The notes under the pieces are model-generated. The model searched no databases. It was not told the origin of the DNA and saw nothing but the letters and a program-made list of their open reading frames with translations. A DNA stretch of 64,000 bases, taken from contig CAVRAZ010000007.1 of the NCBI GenBank assembly GCA_963719135.1, positions 124,001 through 188,000 on the forward strand, read 5' to 3'. Source of the stretch: CAVRAZ01 sp963719135. GTDB taxonomy: Bacteria; Pseudomonadota; Gammaproteobacteria; DSM-19610. This document shows positions 26,268-36,406 of the stretch, one piece after another (within the stretch, counting starts at the first letter, position 1; every line of letters starts with the position of its first letter). The position numbers and the translations under genes are program-made.

Positions 26268-29015
26268 ATGATGCGGTATAGGGGGGTCGAAGGAATGAAC
26301 GGAAAAACGCAATTCCCAGCATTGCCGCGCAACTCTGTACGGTGCTTGCATTCACCATCAATACCTTGCGGACAAGGGTGCTCCGGTTCGGGCGGAGGCG
26401 CACCCTACAGGCGTGTTGCCGCGTTGCACGCGGCACTTGCGCGGCAGCCGCGCTGGTTCCGCCGGCGCATGGCGCGCCATGCGCGGTTGAGCCTGCCCGA
26501 TCTGGCTTTCATTCTGGCGATGGGTCTGGCGCTGCCGGCGCGTGCAGCGAACATCCTGGTCGACATCGATGTTCCGGACATCGCCGCCGACGGCAAGTGC
26601 TCGCTGATCGAGGCAATACGCAACGCCAACGCGGACGCCGCGCTGCACCCCGACTGCGCCGCAGGTTCGGGCGCCGATGTGATCAGCCTGCCGGGCGGAA
26701 GTACCCTTACCGTCAGTTCGCCATTCTTCTCGACACAGGCGCTGCCCAGCATCAGCAGTCCTATGACCATTCAGGGCAACGGTGCGACGATCAACGTCGC
26801 CGCCGTGCCGGTCGACACGGTATTTAACGTCACCCTGCACGGCGATCTCACGTTGAACGACGCAACCATCAGCGGCGATGCGGGTTCCGGAACGGCCACC
26901 GCCGCGCCGCGTGTCCTGAACCACGGCAAGCTGCAGTTGCATAACGTCACCTTGGCACTTAACGCAGACATCGTCTCGGGCATCGGCAGCGACGGGACGG
27001 TGCAGGCGGATGGGCTGGCGGTAAAGTCGGAAGGATTCTTCTCGGGGCATAGGTACTATACGGGCTATGGCATTGTGAACCGCGGCGCCATGACGCTCGA
27101 GAACAGTCAGGTGAACGGGTTATTACTGGAAGATGCGAGCCGATACGGTGCCCTTGTCAACAAGGGCAGCATGACCTTGGTCAAGGTTGCTGTTTCAGGC
27201 AATTATCCGAACAATACTCCTTTCGTTGGCGGCATCGACAACTATGGCGTCATCAATGGCAGTGGCGTATCTGTTGTATCAAATCCAGCTTTTTACTATG
27301 CGAACGCAGGAGTTTTTAACAGGAGTGGTGCGACGCTGACGCTGAAGGACAGTGTGATAACAGGCAATGGCTCAAATACCAGATGGGGTTCATTTGGTGG
27401 ACTGTCTAACTATGGGCGAGCCTATCTGGAGCGTGTCGAACTCAATAATAGCAACGATATACGGAACGGAGGATATCTAAAATTAGTTGACGGCTCCGTT
27501 TCGGGAGTGGGGCTTTATTCCGGAGGTGCAATAAATAATGGATTCCGGCGATATCGTATTGACTGGTGTTGATATCTCCAACCTTGATCCTGGCTATGCA
27601 GCGGATATTTTCAACTCGGGGAACATGACCATTACCAATAGCACAGTCAGCAATAACGTTACGGCTTCTACTGTCGGGAATATAATAAATGCTGGAACAA
27701 TGACAATCACCAGTTGCACGCTGGCGTCCAATATCGGATATAGACGAATAATAGGCACATTGGTTAACTCAGGAGTCCTGTCGCTTTCCCACTCATTGAT
27801 AGTGAACGGTTCTAGTGCCTATCATGACAGTCCGCTGGTCACGAATACAGGTGTGGTCGTGTCAAGCGACTACAACCTGTTCGGTGATAGCAGCTTCACC
27901 AACGCGCAAGCGTTTATGGGGTTCGCGCCCAGTTCAACCGACGTATTGGCGACATCTGACGGTACCGACCCGACCGCGTTCATCGACGTCATGGAAGCAA
28001 CGGTCGATCCTTACGGAAATACGGTTCCTCGGCTGGCAGATAATGGCGGACCCACTCCGACCATCGCGCTGGTGGCCGGCAGCCCGGCCATCGACGCGGG
28101 TGCCGCGACCTGTGTTCCGACCGACCAGCGCGGCGTCACGCGACCGCAGGGCCCGGCCTGCGACATCGGTGCCTTCGAGGTCATTGTGCCGCCACCGGTT
28201 GCGTGCAGCTTCCACACCGAAGGCTATCGTTGGCTGGCCTGCGACGGCACCACCTGGGTCAGCACGCTCGATCAGTTGGAGACCTACAAGGCCAACTACG
28301 GCCTGCACGCCGGCAAGTACCGTAACCTGGCCATCAGCGCCAACCTGGGCGACGCCGGCACCGACCTGGACATTCACTCGCCGTGCAGCATCGTGGTGGG
28401 TTCGCCGGTCACGCTGACGGCCGCTCGGTCAACCTGGACGGCCGCAAGGGTGTGCAGATGAACTGGGGTTCAAAAGTGGATGCCAACGGCCAGGCCTGCA
28501 TTCTGAGCCAGCAGGGGCAGACGGAACTGAAAGGCCATCATACGATCGATGCGAACGATCTCACCCTGAAGGCGAAGCTGCGGGCACGGGTCGGGCCTAC
28601 CTCCCAGGTTTCCGTGGCCGGACCGTTGCGGATCGAATCGCTGGCTTATAACACGGACGGTCGGGTGGAGATTCGCAACGATGCGGCCGTCGCTGCGGAA
28701 TCGCTGTTCATGCGGGGTCCGTACGCCGCCGTGATCGGCAACCGGGCTGCTGTCAACGTCACCGGGGATGTGAACATCCTGTCGAACAATCTGGCTGGCA
28801 GCTCCAGTGTGTTGCAGTACCAGAGTCAGGTGCAGGCCGGCGGTGCGCTCAATCTGAAGAGCGGGGGCAGCGCCCGCATCGCAGGCCGGGTGCTGGTGAA
28901 CACGCCCGACACGCTGACCATGAATGCAAAGAATGCGGCCCGTTGCACCGTCGCGGCCTCGGCGTCCATCAGCTACGCCAGCAAGGCCGGCAACTGCGCC
29001 GGCAAGTTGCCCTAG
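26268..29015 (+). pseudogene. Secreted CSLREA / choice-of-anchor Q beta-helix protein with two compensating frameshifts
   Basis: Three open frames read as one protein of about 915 residues once one extra base near 27538-27541 and one missing base near 28415-28420 are repaired. Order: basic N-tail, signal peptide (LAFILAMGLALPARA, then ANIL); a CSLREA-like motif DGKCSLIEAIRNANADA; at least nine loosely repeated rungs of the type NxGxMTLxxSxVSxN (for example NKGSMTLVKVAVSGN, NSGNMTITNSTVSNN); and the choice-of-anchor Q ending DNGGPTPTIALVAGSPAIDAG with GPACDIGAFE. A C-terminal beta domain follows. Likely a secreted or surface right-handed beta-helix. 27.04-27.9 kb is AT-rich compared with neighbours. 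The start is uncertain: ATG 26268, 26295 or 26469. Confidence 0.7.
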
Positions 29016-29036
29016 ACGGGCGGTGGCGGTTGTATC

Positions 29037-29067
29037 CCGGCGGCAATGCGTCGATCATTGCCGCCGG
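29037..29067. terminator. Intergenic hairpin
   Basis: CCGGCGGCAAT (29037-29047) and ATTGCCGCCGG (29057-29067) make a perfect 11-bp stem with a 9-base loop, 22 bases after the beta-helix stop. There is no T-run, so intrinsic termination is uncertain. Confidence 0.45.
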
Positions 29068-29093
29068 ACCATCCGTCGACAAGCCCCGGGCGC

Positions 29094-31437
29094 ATGAATC
29101 AAGAACACCCGCTACGCAGCGTCTACACCCGCAGTCTGCCGGAGATTCTCAGGCAGCTGGACATCAGCTTGGTGGTCACCACCTATCAGGCGGGGCGCGT
29201 GATCCTGATCCGTCACGAACAAGAGGGCGGCGGTGGTGGGATCAACACGCATTTCCGCCTGTTCGACAAGCCGATGGGCGTGTGCGTCAGGGATCAGCGC
29301 CTGAGCATCGGCGGTACCCACACGGTGTGGGAATACCGCAACGTACCCGCGGTGTCGGAAAAGCTGGAGCCTCCGGGCCGGCACGACGCCTGCTACGTGC
29401 CGCGCAGCATTCATTTCACCGGCAATATCGACATCCACGAAATGAGCTGGTCCGCCGACGACCAGCTCTGGCTGGTCAACACGCGGTTTTCCTGCCTGTG
29501 CACACTCGATCAGGATCACAGCTTTTATCCGCGCTGGCGGCCGCCGTTCGTGTCGGCCTACGCGCCGGAGGATCGCTGTCATCTGAACGGTCTTGCGATG
29601 CGCGACGGCCGGCCGCGCTATGTCACGGCGCTGGGTGAAACCGATACGCGGGCTGGATGGCGCGCGAACAAGGTCAGCGGCGGCCTGCTGATGGACATCG
29701 ACAGCGGCGCGATTTTATTGCGCGGACTGTCGATGCCGCATTCGCCGCGCTGGTACCGCGGACGGCTGTGGGTGCTCGAGTCGGGCAAAGGCTCGCTGTC
29801 GGTGCTTGACCCGGCAACACGCGAACTGCGCGTGGTCGCCTCGCTGCCCGGTTTCACGCGCGGCATCCATTTCGTCGGCCCGCTGGCGTTCATCGGTCTG
29901 TCCAAGGTCCGCGAAACGGCCGTGTTCAGCGGACTGCCCATCACGCGCGATCTGGCGGAGCGTTACTGCGGCGTGTGGGTCGTGAACATCGACAACGGCA
30001 ACATCCTGGGCTTTTTGCGGTTCGAGTCCGATGTGGCGGAGATCTTCGCCGTTCAGGCGCTGCCCGGCGTGCGGTTTCCCGAGTTGCTGCCCTGGGATGC
30101 GCCGCTGGTCGACGAGACTTATGTGCTACCGGATGAGGCGCTCGCGCAAGTGGCGCTGCCGACCCGCGAGTCGCTCGAGGCTTCGCCGCACGGTGCGCTG
30201 GCACGCGGTCTGGAACAGTTCCGGCAGGGGAACTTCGACCAGGCCGCAGCGGCGTTTCGCGAATGTCTCGCACAGCAGGCCGATTTTCCCGATGCGCGCT
30301 ACAGCCTGGGCGTGGCGCTGGCCGAAGCGGGACACTGGCAGGAGGCGCTGACGCACCTCCTGGCGGCGGTGGAAAAGGAGCCGGATCGGGCGGAGATACA
30401 CTTGAGTCTCGGCAGCCTGTACCAGCGCATGGGCGAATTCGATGCGGCGAAAACCGCGTTCGAGACCGCACTGCAGAGGCAGCCCGACAACGCGCTCGCG
30501 CATGTGAGTCTCGGTGTGCTGCTGCTTCAGCTCGGCGATTACAGGCGCGGGTTCGAGGAATACGAATGGCGGGTCAGGGGCGTCGTGCCGGTGCTGAACT
30601 CGCCGCATCCGGTGTGGGACGGAGCGCCCGCGCCGGACAAGATCCTGCTGATCTACCTCGAACACCAGGACGCACGTCGGGTGATTCTGCTGGCGCGGTT
30701 GATCGCCGTCGCCGCCGGCCGGGTGCGCAAGGTGATCCTGAGCTGTCCGGGAGCCTTTGCACCGCTGCTGGCGGCGGTGCGCGGCGTCGACGAAATCAGA
30801 ATCCGCCGACGCGATCGCCGTTGCGGAATACGACATCAAGGTCTCGCTGGACAGTCTCCCGCTGGCGCTGGGTGTCACGCAGTCGACGCTGCCCGCCGGC
30901 GACGCCGGCATTGATAGCGAGGTGCTGCGGCGGCGAAGCAGCCGGAACATCGCGTTGCCGGGTTCGGGTCGGATAAAGGCCGGGTTTGCGTGGGCCGACG
31001 CGCGCACGCCGCAGAGCGACGCCGAGCGCACAGGCATCCTGCAAAGTCTCGATCAGGTACTCGCCGTCGTGGACGTTGATTGCTTCGATCTGACTGACCC
31101 GGCATTGCGGCGCGAGGCCAAGCGCCTCCCGGAGAACCTGCGTGCACCCGATTGCCTCGCGGACAAGGCCGAACTGACCGATCTGGCGCTGGTCATCGAG
31201 CGACTCGACCTGGTGATCGGCGTGGACGCCGCCGCAATTCACCTGGCCGGCGCGCTCGGCAAACCGGCGTGGGTGATGCTGGGCACGGTTTACGAGTGGT
31301 ACTGGCCGGCGCGCGCGGACACCGCCGACTGGTATCCGAGCGTAGGGATCGTCCGCCAGTCAAAGCCGGACGACTGGAACGTTATGGGTACTGCCGTTCG
31401 CGCGGCGCTGGCCGACCACGTGCATCAGTCCACCTGA
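29094..31437 (+). pseudogene. TIGR03032-like / TPR / glycosyltransferase-9-like fusion with one frameshift
   Basis: The first frame (29094-30914) begins with a TIGR03032-type domain (LDISLVVTTYQAGRVILIR, FDKPMGVCVRDQRLSIGGTH, MPHSPRWYRGRLWVLESGKG), then TPR units from about residue 365 (ALARGLEQFRQGNFDQAAAA, DARYSLGVALAEAGHWQEAL, AEIHLSLGSLYQRMGEFDAA). After an extra base near 30803 the other frame continues ADAIAVAEYDIKVSLDSLPL to VIGVDAAAIHLAGALGKPAW and VMLG, resembling the nucleotide-sugar half of GT9-type proteins. Repaired length is 780 residues. Function unknown; the partner may be the beta-helix protein just upstream, possibly for glycosylation or surface display. Confidence 0.65.
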
Positions 31438-31474
31438 GCGCGCTGTTGACGGCGGGTTTCGCGTTCGCGGGAAG

Positions 31475-31867
31475 CTACGCTCGTATCTTATCGATGACGT
31501 ACTCGGCCTGACTCGCGCTGGCCAGGGTGTCGCCGACGGTCGCGGTTCTCGCTTCGATAGGCAGTTGCCGGGTTTTGCCGCCGATGACTTTCTCGAGGGC
31601 GGTGATGGCGCCGGCGGCGAGCGTCTTCGTGAAGGGTATGCCGTACACGCGTCGGGTCGCCGTGATGCCCTGGCGGTTCACCCGTACGTGCAGCGAATTG
31701 GCCAGTGTGCAGAGTCCGGCGACTGTCAGCAGGCCGCCGAAGAAGCCGAACACGACCGGGAAAAGCAGCGGTATGCGGCCGTCCGACAGCCAGTTCCACA
31801 GCGGTATGCAGCCGCCGAACAGCGGCATGCCGATGCGGCGTCTGGCTGGAGCCGGCGGTGGTGTCAT
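31475..31867 (-). CDS. Small membrane protein of unknown function
   Basis: 130 residues with a Pro-rich N-terminus and one or two hydrophobic helices (IPLLFPVVFGFFGGLLTVAG), then a soluble part with RRVYGIPFTKTLAAGAI. The form recalls the C-terminal part of DUF3592-like membrane proteins, but the match is weak. It has a poor ribosome site and lies downstream of nadB on the same strand after a 70-base gap. Confidence 0.5.
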   Translation of the reverse strand: MTPPPAPARRRIGMPLFGGCIPLWNWLSDGRIPLLFPVVFGFFGGLLTVAGLCTLANSLHVRVNRQGITATRRVYGIPFTKTLAAGAITALEKVIGGKTRQLPIEARTATVGDTLASASQAEYVIDKIRA

Positions 31868-31940
31868 TGCGAGACCGAGCGGTGGATTTCGCAGCTTAAC
31901 GGCGCGCGCGACGGCGGCCTGAACCCGGCGGGAATGCGGC

Positions 31941-33563
31941 CTAGTCTGCCGGCGCCCCCGGCCAGTTCGGCGGTATCAGCACCGTGTCCTCAGGCGGTCT
32001 GCCGGTGTCGGGCTCGGGATAGTCCAGCGTGTAGTGCAGGCCGCGGCTTTCCTTGCGCAGTTGCGCCGAACGGATGATGAGTTCCGCGACCATCACCAGA
32101 TTGCGCAGTTCGAGCAGGTCGTTGGTGACGCGGAAGTTGCCGTAATAGTCGTGGATTTCGCGGCTCAAGAGTTCGACGCGGCGCAGCGCCCGCTGCAGGC
32201 GCTTGTCGGTGCGCACGATGCCGACGTAGTCCCACATGAAGCGGCGCAGTTCGTCCCAGTTGTGGCTGACCACGACTTCTTCATCCGAGTTGGTCACGCG
32301 CGATTCGTCCCATTCGGGCAGCGGCGCGGGCGCGGCCAGGTGTTCGAGGTCGCGCGCGATGTCCTCGGCCGCCGAGGCCGCGAACACCAGACATTCGAGC
32401 AGCGAATTGCTCGCCATGCGGTTGGCGCCGTGCAGGCCGGTGCAGGCCGATTCGCCGACGGTGTAGAGGCGGCCGATGTCGGTGCGCCCGCGCAGGTCGG
32501 TCATCACGCCGCCGCAGGTGTAGTGCGCCGCCGGCACCACCGGCACCGGCTCGCGCGTCATGTCGATGCCGTATTCCAGGCAACGCTGGTAGACCGTGGG
32601 GAAGTGCTCCTTGATAAAGGCGGCCGGTTTGTGGCTGATGTCGAGCAGCACATGGTCGATACCCAGGCGCTTCATTTCATGGTCGATGGCGCGGGCGACG
32701 ATGTCGCGCGGCGCGAGTTCGCCGCGCGGGTCGAAGCGCTGCATGAACAGGCGTCCGTCGGGCAGCAGCAGGCGGCCGCCTTCGCCGCGCACCGCCTCGG
32801 TGATGAGAAACGACTTGGCGTTCGGGTGGTACAGGCAGGTGGGGTGGAACTGGTTGAACTCCATGTTCGCGACCCGGCAGCCGGCGCGCCAGGCCATGGC
32901 GATGCCGTCGCCGGTCGAGGTGTCGGGGTTGCTGGTATATAAATAGACCTTGCTGGCCCCGCCGGTGGCCAGCACGACGCAGCGGGCGCGAAACACCTCG
33001 ACGCGCGCCTTGTTCCGGTCCAGCACATAGGCGCCGAAGCAGCGGTTGTCGCCGTGCCCGAGGCGGCGGGACGTGATCAGATCGACGGCGATGTGGTTTT
33101 CGAACAGGTCGACGTTCTCGGCCGCCCGCACCGCGTCGACCAGCCTGGTCTCCAGCGCCATGCCGGTGGCGTCGGCGGCGTGCACCACCCGCCGGTGCTG
33201 GTGTCCGCCTTCGCGGGTCAGGTGGAACTCGGTCGGGTGTTCGGCGTCGCGCCGGGTGAAGGGCACCCCGAGGTCGATCAGCCACTGGATGGCCGCGGGA
33301 CCGTGCTCGACGGTGAACCGAACCACGGCGGGGTGGCACAGACCGGCGCCGGTCTCTAGGGTGTCGGCGACGTGGGAGTCGATCGAGTCCTTGCGATCGA
33401 CCACCGCCGAGATGCCGCCCTGGGCATAATAGGTATTGCCTTCCTGGACCGGACCCTTGGAAAGTACGGCCGTGCGCGCGTGCCGGGGCAGGCGCAGCGC
33501 CAGGCCGAGACCGGCCGCGCCGCTGCCGATGATGAGGACGTCGTACTGGTGCTGGGTGTGCAT
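31941..33563 (-). CDS. nadB: L-aspartate oxidase
   Basis: FAD enzyme that makes iminoaspartate for NAD biosynthesis. 540 residues from MHTQHQYDVLIIGSGAAGLG, equal to the E. coli protein; the frame's 79-codon upstream extension overlaps the rpoE side and is not used. Motifs: GSGAAGLGLAL (FAD), EGNTYYAQGGISAVVD, FHPTCLYHPNAKSFLITEAV with RGEGG (catalytic region), and GLHGANRMASNSLLECLVF. Divergent from rpoE, as in many gammaproteobacteria. Confidence 0.96.
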   Translation of the reverse strand: MHTQHQYDVLIIGSGAAGLGLALRLPRHARTAVLSKGPVQEGNTYYAQGGISAVVDRKDSIDSHVADTLETGAGLCHPAVVRFTVEHGPAAIQWLIDLGVPFTRRDAEHPTEFHLTREGGHQHRRVVHAADATGMALETRLVDAVRAAENVDLFENHIAVDLITSRRLGHGDNRCFGAYVLDRNKARVEVFRARCVVLATGGASKVYLYTSNPDTSTGDGIAMAWRAGCRVANMEFNQFHPTCLYHPNAKSFLITEAVRGEGGRLLLPDGRLFMQRFDPRGELAPRDIVARAIDHEMKRLGIDHVLLDISHKPAAFIKEHFPTVYQRCLEYGIDMTREPVPVVPAAHYTCGGVMTDLRGRTDIGRLYTVGESACTGLHGANRMASNSLLECLVFAASAAEDIARDLEHLAAPAPLPEWDESRVTNSDEEVVVSHNWDELRRFMWDYVGIVRTDKRLQRALRRVELLSREIHDYYGNFRVTNDLLELRNLVMVAELIIRSAQLRKESRGLHYTLDYPEPDTGRPPEDTVLIPPNWPGAPAD

Positions 33564-33663
33564 CGCTTGTGGCCGGTCGCGGGAATCGGTTATGTTTACA
33601 TAGGTTACGGTGTTCGCGACGCGGCGCCAATAGCGTAACGACACTGAAATTCCACGAATAAGG

Positions 33664-33691
33664 TGAACTATCCGGGCCTCGCGCGGTCTAC
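33664..33691 (+). promoter_or_regulatory. Candidate sigma-E promoter of rpoE
   Basis: TGAACTA (33664-33670), 15 bases, GTCTAC (33686-33691). This fits the RpoE consensus GGAACTT-N15-GTCTAA at the key GAACT and GTCTA cores with exact spacing. It would start transcription about 40 bases before the chosen rpoE start, consistent with autoregulation. Confidence 0.6.
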
Positions 33692-33736
33692 CCGAGCGCC
33701 ATGATGACAGTCCGGGAACATAAGGGGATGGCCCGG

Positions 33737-34342
33737 ATGGGCGAACACAAGCTTGACGACGAGCTGGTGCGCCGTACGCAACGCGGCGAAAAGGGCGCAT
33801 TCGATGTGCTGGTACGCAAATACGAACACAAACTCGCCAACGTGATCAGCCGCTACATTCACGACGCGAGTGAAGTGCAGGACGTCTCCCAGGAGGCGTT
33901 CATCAAGGCTTATCGCGCGCTGCCCAATTTCAGGGGCGAGAGCGCGTTCTACACCTGGCTTTACCGGATCGCGATCAACACCGCCAAGAATCATCTGGTG
34001 GCCGCCGGGCGGCGCCCGCCGGGCGACGATATCGACGCACAGGATGCGGAACAATTCGAGAGCGCCGGAGGTCTCAAGGAATACGCAACACCCGAGCGCC
34101 TGCTGCTCAAAGATGAATTGCAATCGACGATTCAGTCGGCGATCGAGGACCTGCCGGACGATCTGCGCACAGCCATCGTCCTGCGCGAACTTGAAGGCTT
34201 GAGTTACGAGGAGATCGCAAGCGCGATGGAATGTCCGATCGGCACGGTCCGGTCGAGAATCTTCAGGGCACGGGACGCCATCGACAAACGCATACGTCCC
34301 CTGCTCGATGAAACTGATTTGAGTGATACATTCAATGACTGA
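33737..34342 (+). CDS. rpoE: RNA polymerase sigma-E factor
   Basis: ECF sigma factor for envelope stress. The start at 33737 (MGEHKLDDELVRRTQRGEKG) has AAGGGG (33722-33727) at 9 bases; ATGs at 33701, 33704 and 33728 are less likely. Region 2 is visible in VSQEAFIKAYRALPNFRGES and AFYTWLYRIAINTAKNHL; region 4 in LPDDLRTAIVLRELEGLSYE and EIASAMECPIGTVRSRIFRA. 201 residues. Overlaps rseA by 8 bases, with rseB, rseC and mucD following. Confidence 0.96.
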   Translation: MGEHKLDDELVRRTQRGEKGAFDVLVRKYEHKLANVISRYIHDASEVQDVSQEAFIKAYRALPNFRGESAFYTWLYRIAINTAKNHLVAAGRRPPGDDIDAQDAEQFESAGGLKEYATPERLLLKDELQSTIQSAIEDLPDDLRTAIVLRELEGLSYEEIASAMECPIGTVRSRIFRARDAIDKRIRPLLDETDLSDTFND

Positions 34343-34913
34343 TGAAATCCTTGAACAACTGTCGGCACTGGTGGACGACGAGCTGAGCGAACTGGAACGG
34401 CCGCTGCTGCTCGGCCGTCTGGAACGCGACCCCGGACTGCGCGCCTGTCTCGGACGCTATCAACTGATCAGCGAGGTCATGCGCGGCGGCACCGCGCGCG
34501 CCGCCGGTCTCGGTATCGCCGATCGGGTGCACGCGGCGCTCGCGCAGGAAATGCCGACGGCCGCGCAGGCGGCGAAGTCCGCAGGCCCGACGGCCGCACG
34601 CCTCTGGAAGCCGCTCACCGGGCTGGCGGTCGCCGCGTCGGTGGCCACGCTCGCCCTGTTGTCGCTGCAGCGTTTCGACGCGCACCCGGACGAGGCGGTG
34701 TCGGTGGTCGCGGCCGGCGATACGGTTGAAGTGCCGGCGGCTGCACCGGTGCTGCGGGTCAGTGACGGCGACTGGGACCGGATCGAGCCCCGTGTCGCCA
34801 AGCGGCTCGACGATTACCTGGTCAATCACAACGAGTTCGCCGCCAGCCGGGGCGTGCAGGGCGTCATGCCCTACGTCCGGATCGTGGGCTTCGACCAAGA
34901 CACCGCGCAGTGA
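34335..34913 (+). CDS. rseA: Anti-sigma-E factor
   Basis: Inner-membrane anti-sigma factor. The cytoplasmic sigma-binding part is residues 1-75 (MTDEILEQLSALVDDELSEL, RDPGLRACLGRYQLISEVM), one membrane helix (LTGLAVAASVATLALLSL) is near 100-117, and the periplasmic part ends NHNEFAASRGVQGVMPYVRI. The start at 34335 overlaps the rpoE stop; an ATG at 34323 lacks support. 192 residues. RseB is expected to bind its periplasmic domain. Confidence 0.92.
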   Translation: MTDEILEQLSALVDDELSELERPLLLGRLERDPGLRACLGRYQLISEVMRGGTARAAGLGIADRVHAALAQEMPTAAQAAKSAGPTAARLWKPLTGLAVAASVATLALLSLQRFDAHPDEAVSVVAAGDTVEVPAAAPVLRVSDGDWDRIEPRVAKRLDDYLVNHNEFAASRGVQGVMPYVRIVGFDQDTAQ

Positions 34914-35899
34914 ACCTGACGCCGCTGTACCGTTTCGCCGTAGCTGTTGGAGTGTCGGTGTGGGCGGGCAGTGCCTTGGCCGACGACGCGGCCGCGCGCG
35001 ACTGGCTGGAGCGCATGACCGAAGGCGCGCAGTCCGTCAACTATGTCGGTTCGTTCATCTATCAGCGCGGGAAGCGGGTCGACGCCATGCGCATCGTGCA
35101 CGCAGCGGGCGCGCCGGGCGAGCGCGAAAAGCTGTCGTCGCTCACCGGCCCGATGCGCGAAGTGGTGCGCGACAACCGGGCGGTGACCTGCATCCTCAGC
35201 GACCAGCAATCGGTCATGGTCAACCGGAGCCGCCCGCGCGAACCTCTGCCCGTGAGCTTTCCCAGGAACATCGCCGGTATCGAACGCTACTACCGTTTCG
35301 AGCTGGACGGCGACGACCGGGTCGCCGGACGGCCGTGCCGGGTGGTCGCGGTGGTGCCCCGCGACGCCTACCGGTACGGCCGCAAGCTGTGCCTGGACGA
35401 GCAAAAGAATCTTTTGCTGCGCTCCGAGCTGACCGACAATCAGGGGCGTGTCATCGAACTGGTCATGTATACGGAAATCGAATTCCCGGACAGCATCGGC
35501 GACGACGCGTTCAAACCGGACATGGACGAAAAAGGCTATCACTGGGTGCGCCAGCCGGACATGGCGGATACCGGGGCCGAGGTGCCGGTGTCGGCCGACC
35601 AGAGCGCCTGGGCCGTCGGCCAGGTGCCGGACGGGTTCACCCTGATGGATTACATGCGTCACCGCATGGGCGAGGAGCCGCAGAAAGTGGATCATTGGGT
35701 ATTCGGCGACGGACTGGCCAGCGTGTCCGTCTACGTCGCCAAGGCCAAGCCCGGAGAAGACGCCTATTCCGGCGTGTCCAGCCGCGGCGGCCTGAATGCC
35801 TACGGCACCATGAACGACGGGCACCATGTGACCGTGGTCGGGGAGGTGCCGCTGGCGACGCTGGAACTGATCGGCAAGTCGGTGCACAGGAAACCCTAG
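34910..35899 (+). CDS. rseB: Sigma-E regulatory protein RseB/MucB
   Basis: Periplasmic regulator that shields RseA from DegS and senses lipoprotein or LPS defects. Signal peptide in the first 24 residues (FAVAVGVSVWAGSALADD), large lipid-binding-like domain (NYVGSFIYQRGKRVDAMRIV, RYYRFELDGDDRVAGRPC, VVAVVPRDAYRYGRKLCLDE) and the small C-terminal domain (GLASVSVYVAKAK to HHVTVVGEVPLATLELIGKS). 329 residues. GTG start overlapping the rseA stop. Confidence 0.93.
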   Translation: MNLTPLYRFAVAVGVSVWAGSALADDAAARDWLERMTEGAQSVNYVGSFIYQRGKRVDAMRIVHAAGAPGEREKLSSLTGPMREVVRDNRAVTCILSDQQSVMVNRSRPREPLPVSFPRNIAGIERYYRFELDGDDRVAGRPCRVVAVVPRDAYRYGRKLCLDEQKNLLLRSELTDNQGRVIELVMYTEIEFPDSIGDDAFKPDMDEKGYHWVRQPDMADTGAEVPVSADQSAWAVGQVPDGFTLMDYMRHRMGEEPQKVDHWVFGDGLASVSVYVAKAKPGEDAYSGVSSRGGLNAYGTMNDGHHVTVVGEVPLATLELIGKSVHRKP

Positions 35900-35908
35900 G
35901 GGGCGGCG

Positions 35909-36406
35909 ATGCTGGAAGAGAACGCGCGCGTTATCCGGGTCGACGCCGGCGATGTCTGGGTCGAAACGCGGCGCCGCAGCACCTGTTCGGGTTGCGCCGC
36001 CTCGAACAGTTGTGGTACCGGTGTGCTTTCGCGCGTGCTGGGGCGGCGCAATCCCGCGCTGCGGGTCGTGGCGAGTGAACCGCTCCAACCCGGTGACGAA
36101 GTCGTCATCGGCATCGAGGAATCGGCGCTGGTGCAGGCCTCGCTCGCGGTGTATCTCGTGCCGTTGGTGCTGCTGCTGGGCGGTGGTCTGGCGGGCGTCT
36201 ACGCCCGTGCGCAGGGGCTGGTCGACGGCGAGGGGCTGTCGGTGCTTCTGGCGGTGCTGGGTTTTGTGGGCGGCCTGCGCTGGCTGGACCGATTCACACG
36301 ACGGGTCCGACTGAATTCCCGTTTTCAGCCAGTGGTATTACGGCGGCTCGCGCCCGCGTCGATGCCGGTATCCGTTAATCGTGACATTTCAAGTCAGGAG
36401 TTCTGA
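35909..36406 (+). CDS. rseC: SoxR-reducing system / sigma-E protein RseC
   Basis: 165 residues: N-terminal cytoplasmic part with cysteine cluster CSGCAASNSC, two membrane helices (LAVYLVPLVLLLGGGLAGVY and LSVLLAVLGFVGGLRWL), and a short basic tail. This is the RseC/MucC arrangement. The last gene before mucD, which starts at the next base after the stop. Confidence 0.9.
   Translation: MLEENARVIRVDAGDVWVETRRRSTCSGCAASNSCGTGVLSRVLGRRNPALRVVASEPLQPGDEVVIGIEESALVQASLAVYLVPLVLLLGGGLAGVYARAQGLVDGEGLSVLLAVLGFVGGLRWLDRFTRRVRLNSRFQPVVLRRLAPASMPVSVNRDISSQEF

Noticed and set aside
24001..26332. Minus-strand ORF of 765 codons over aceK
   Set aside because: Shadow of aceK; the plus-strand product is a textbook isocitrate dehydrogenase kinase/phosphatase.
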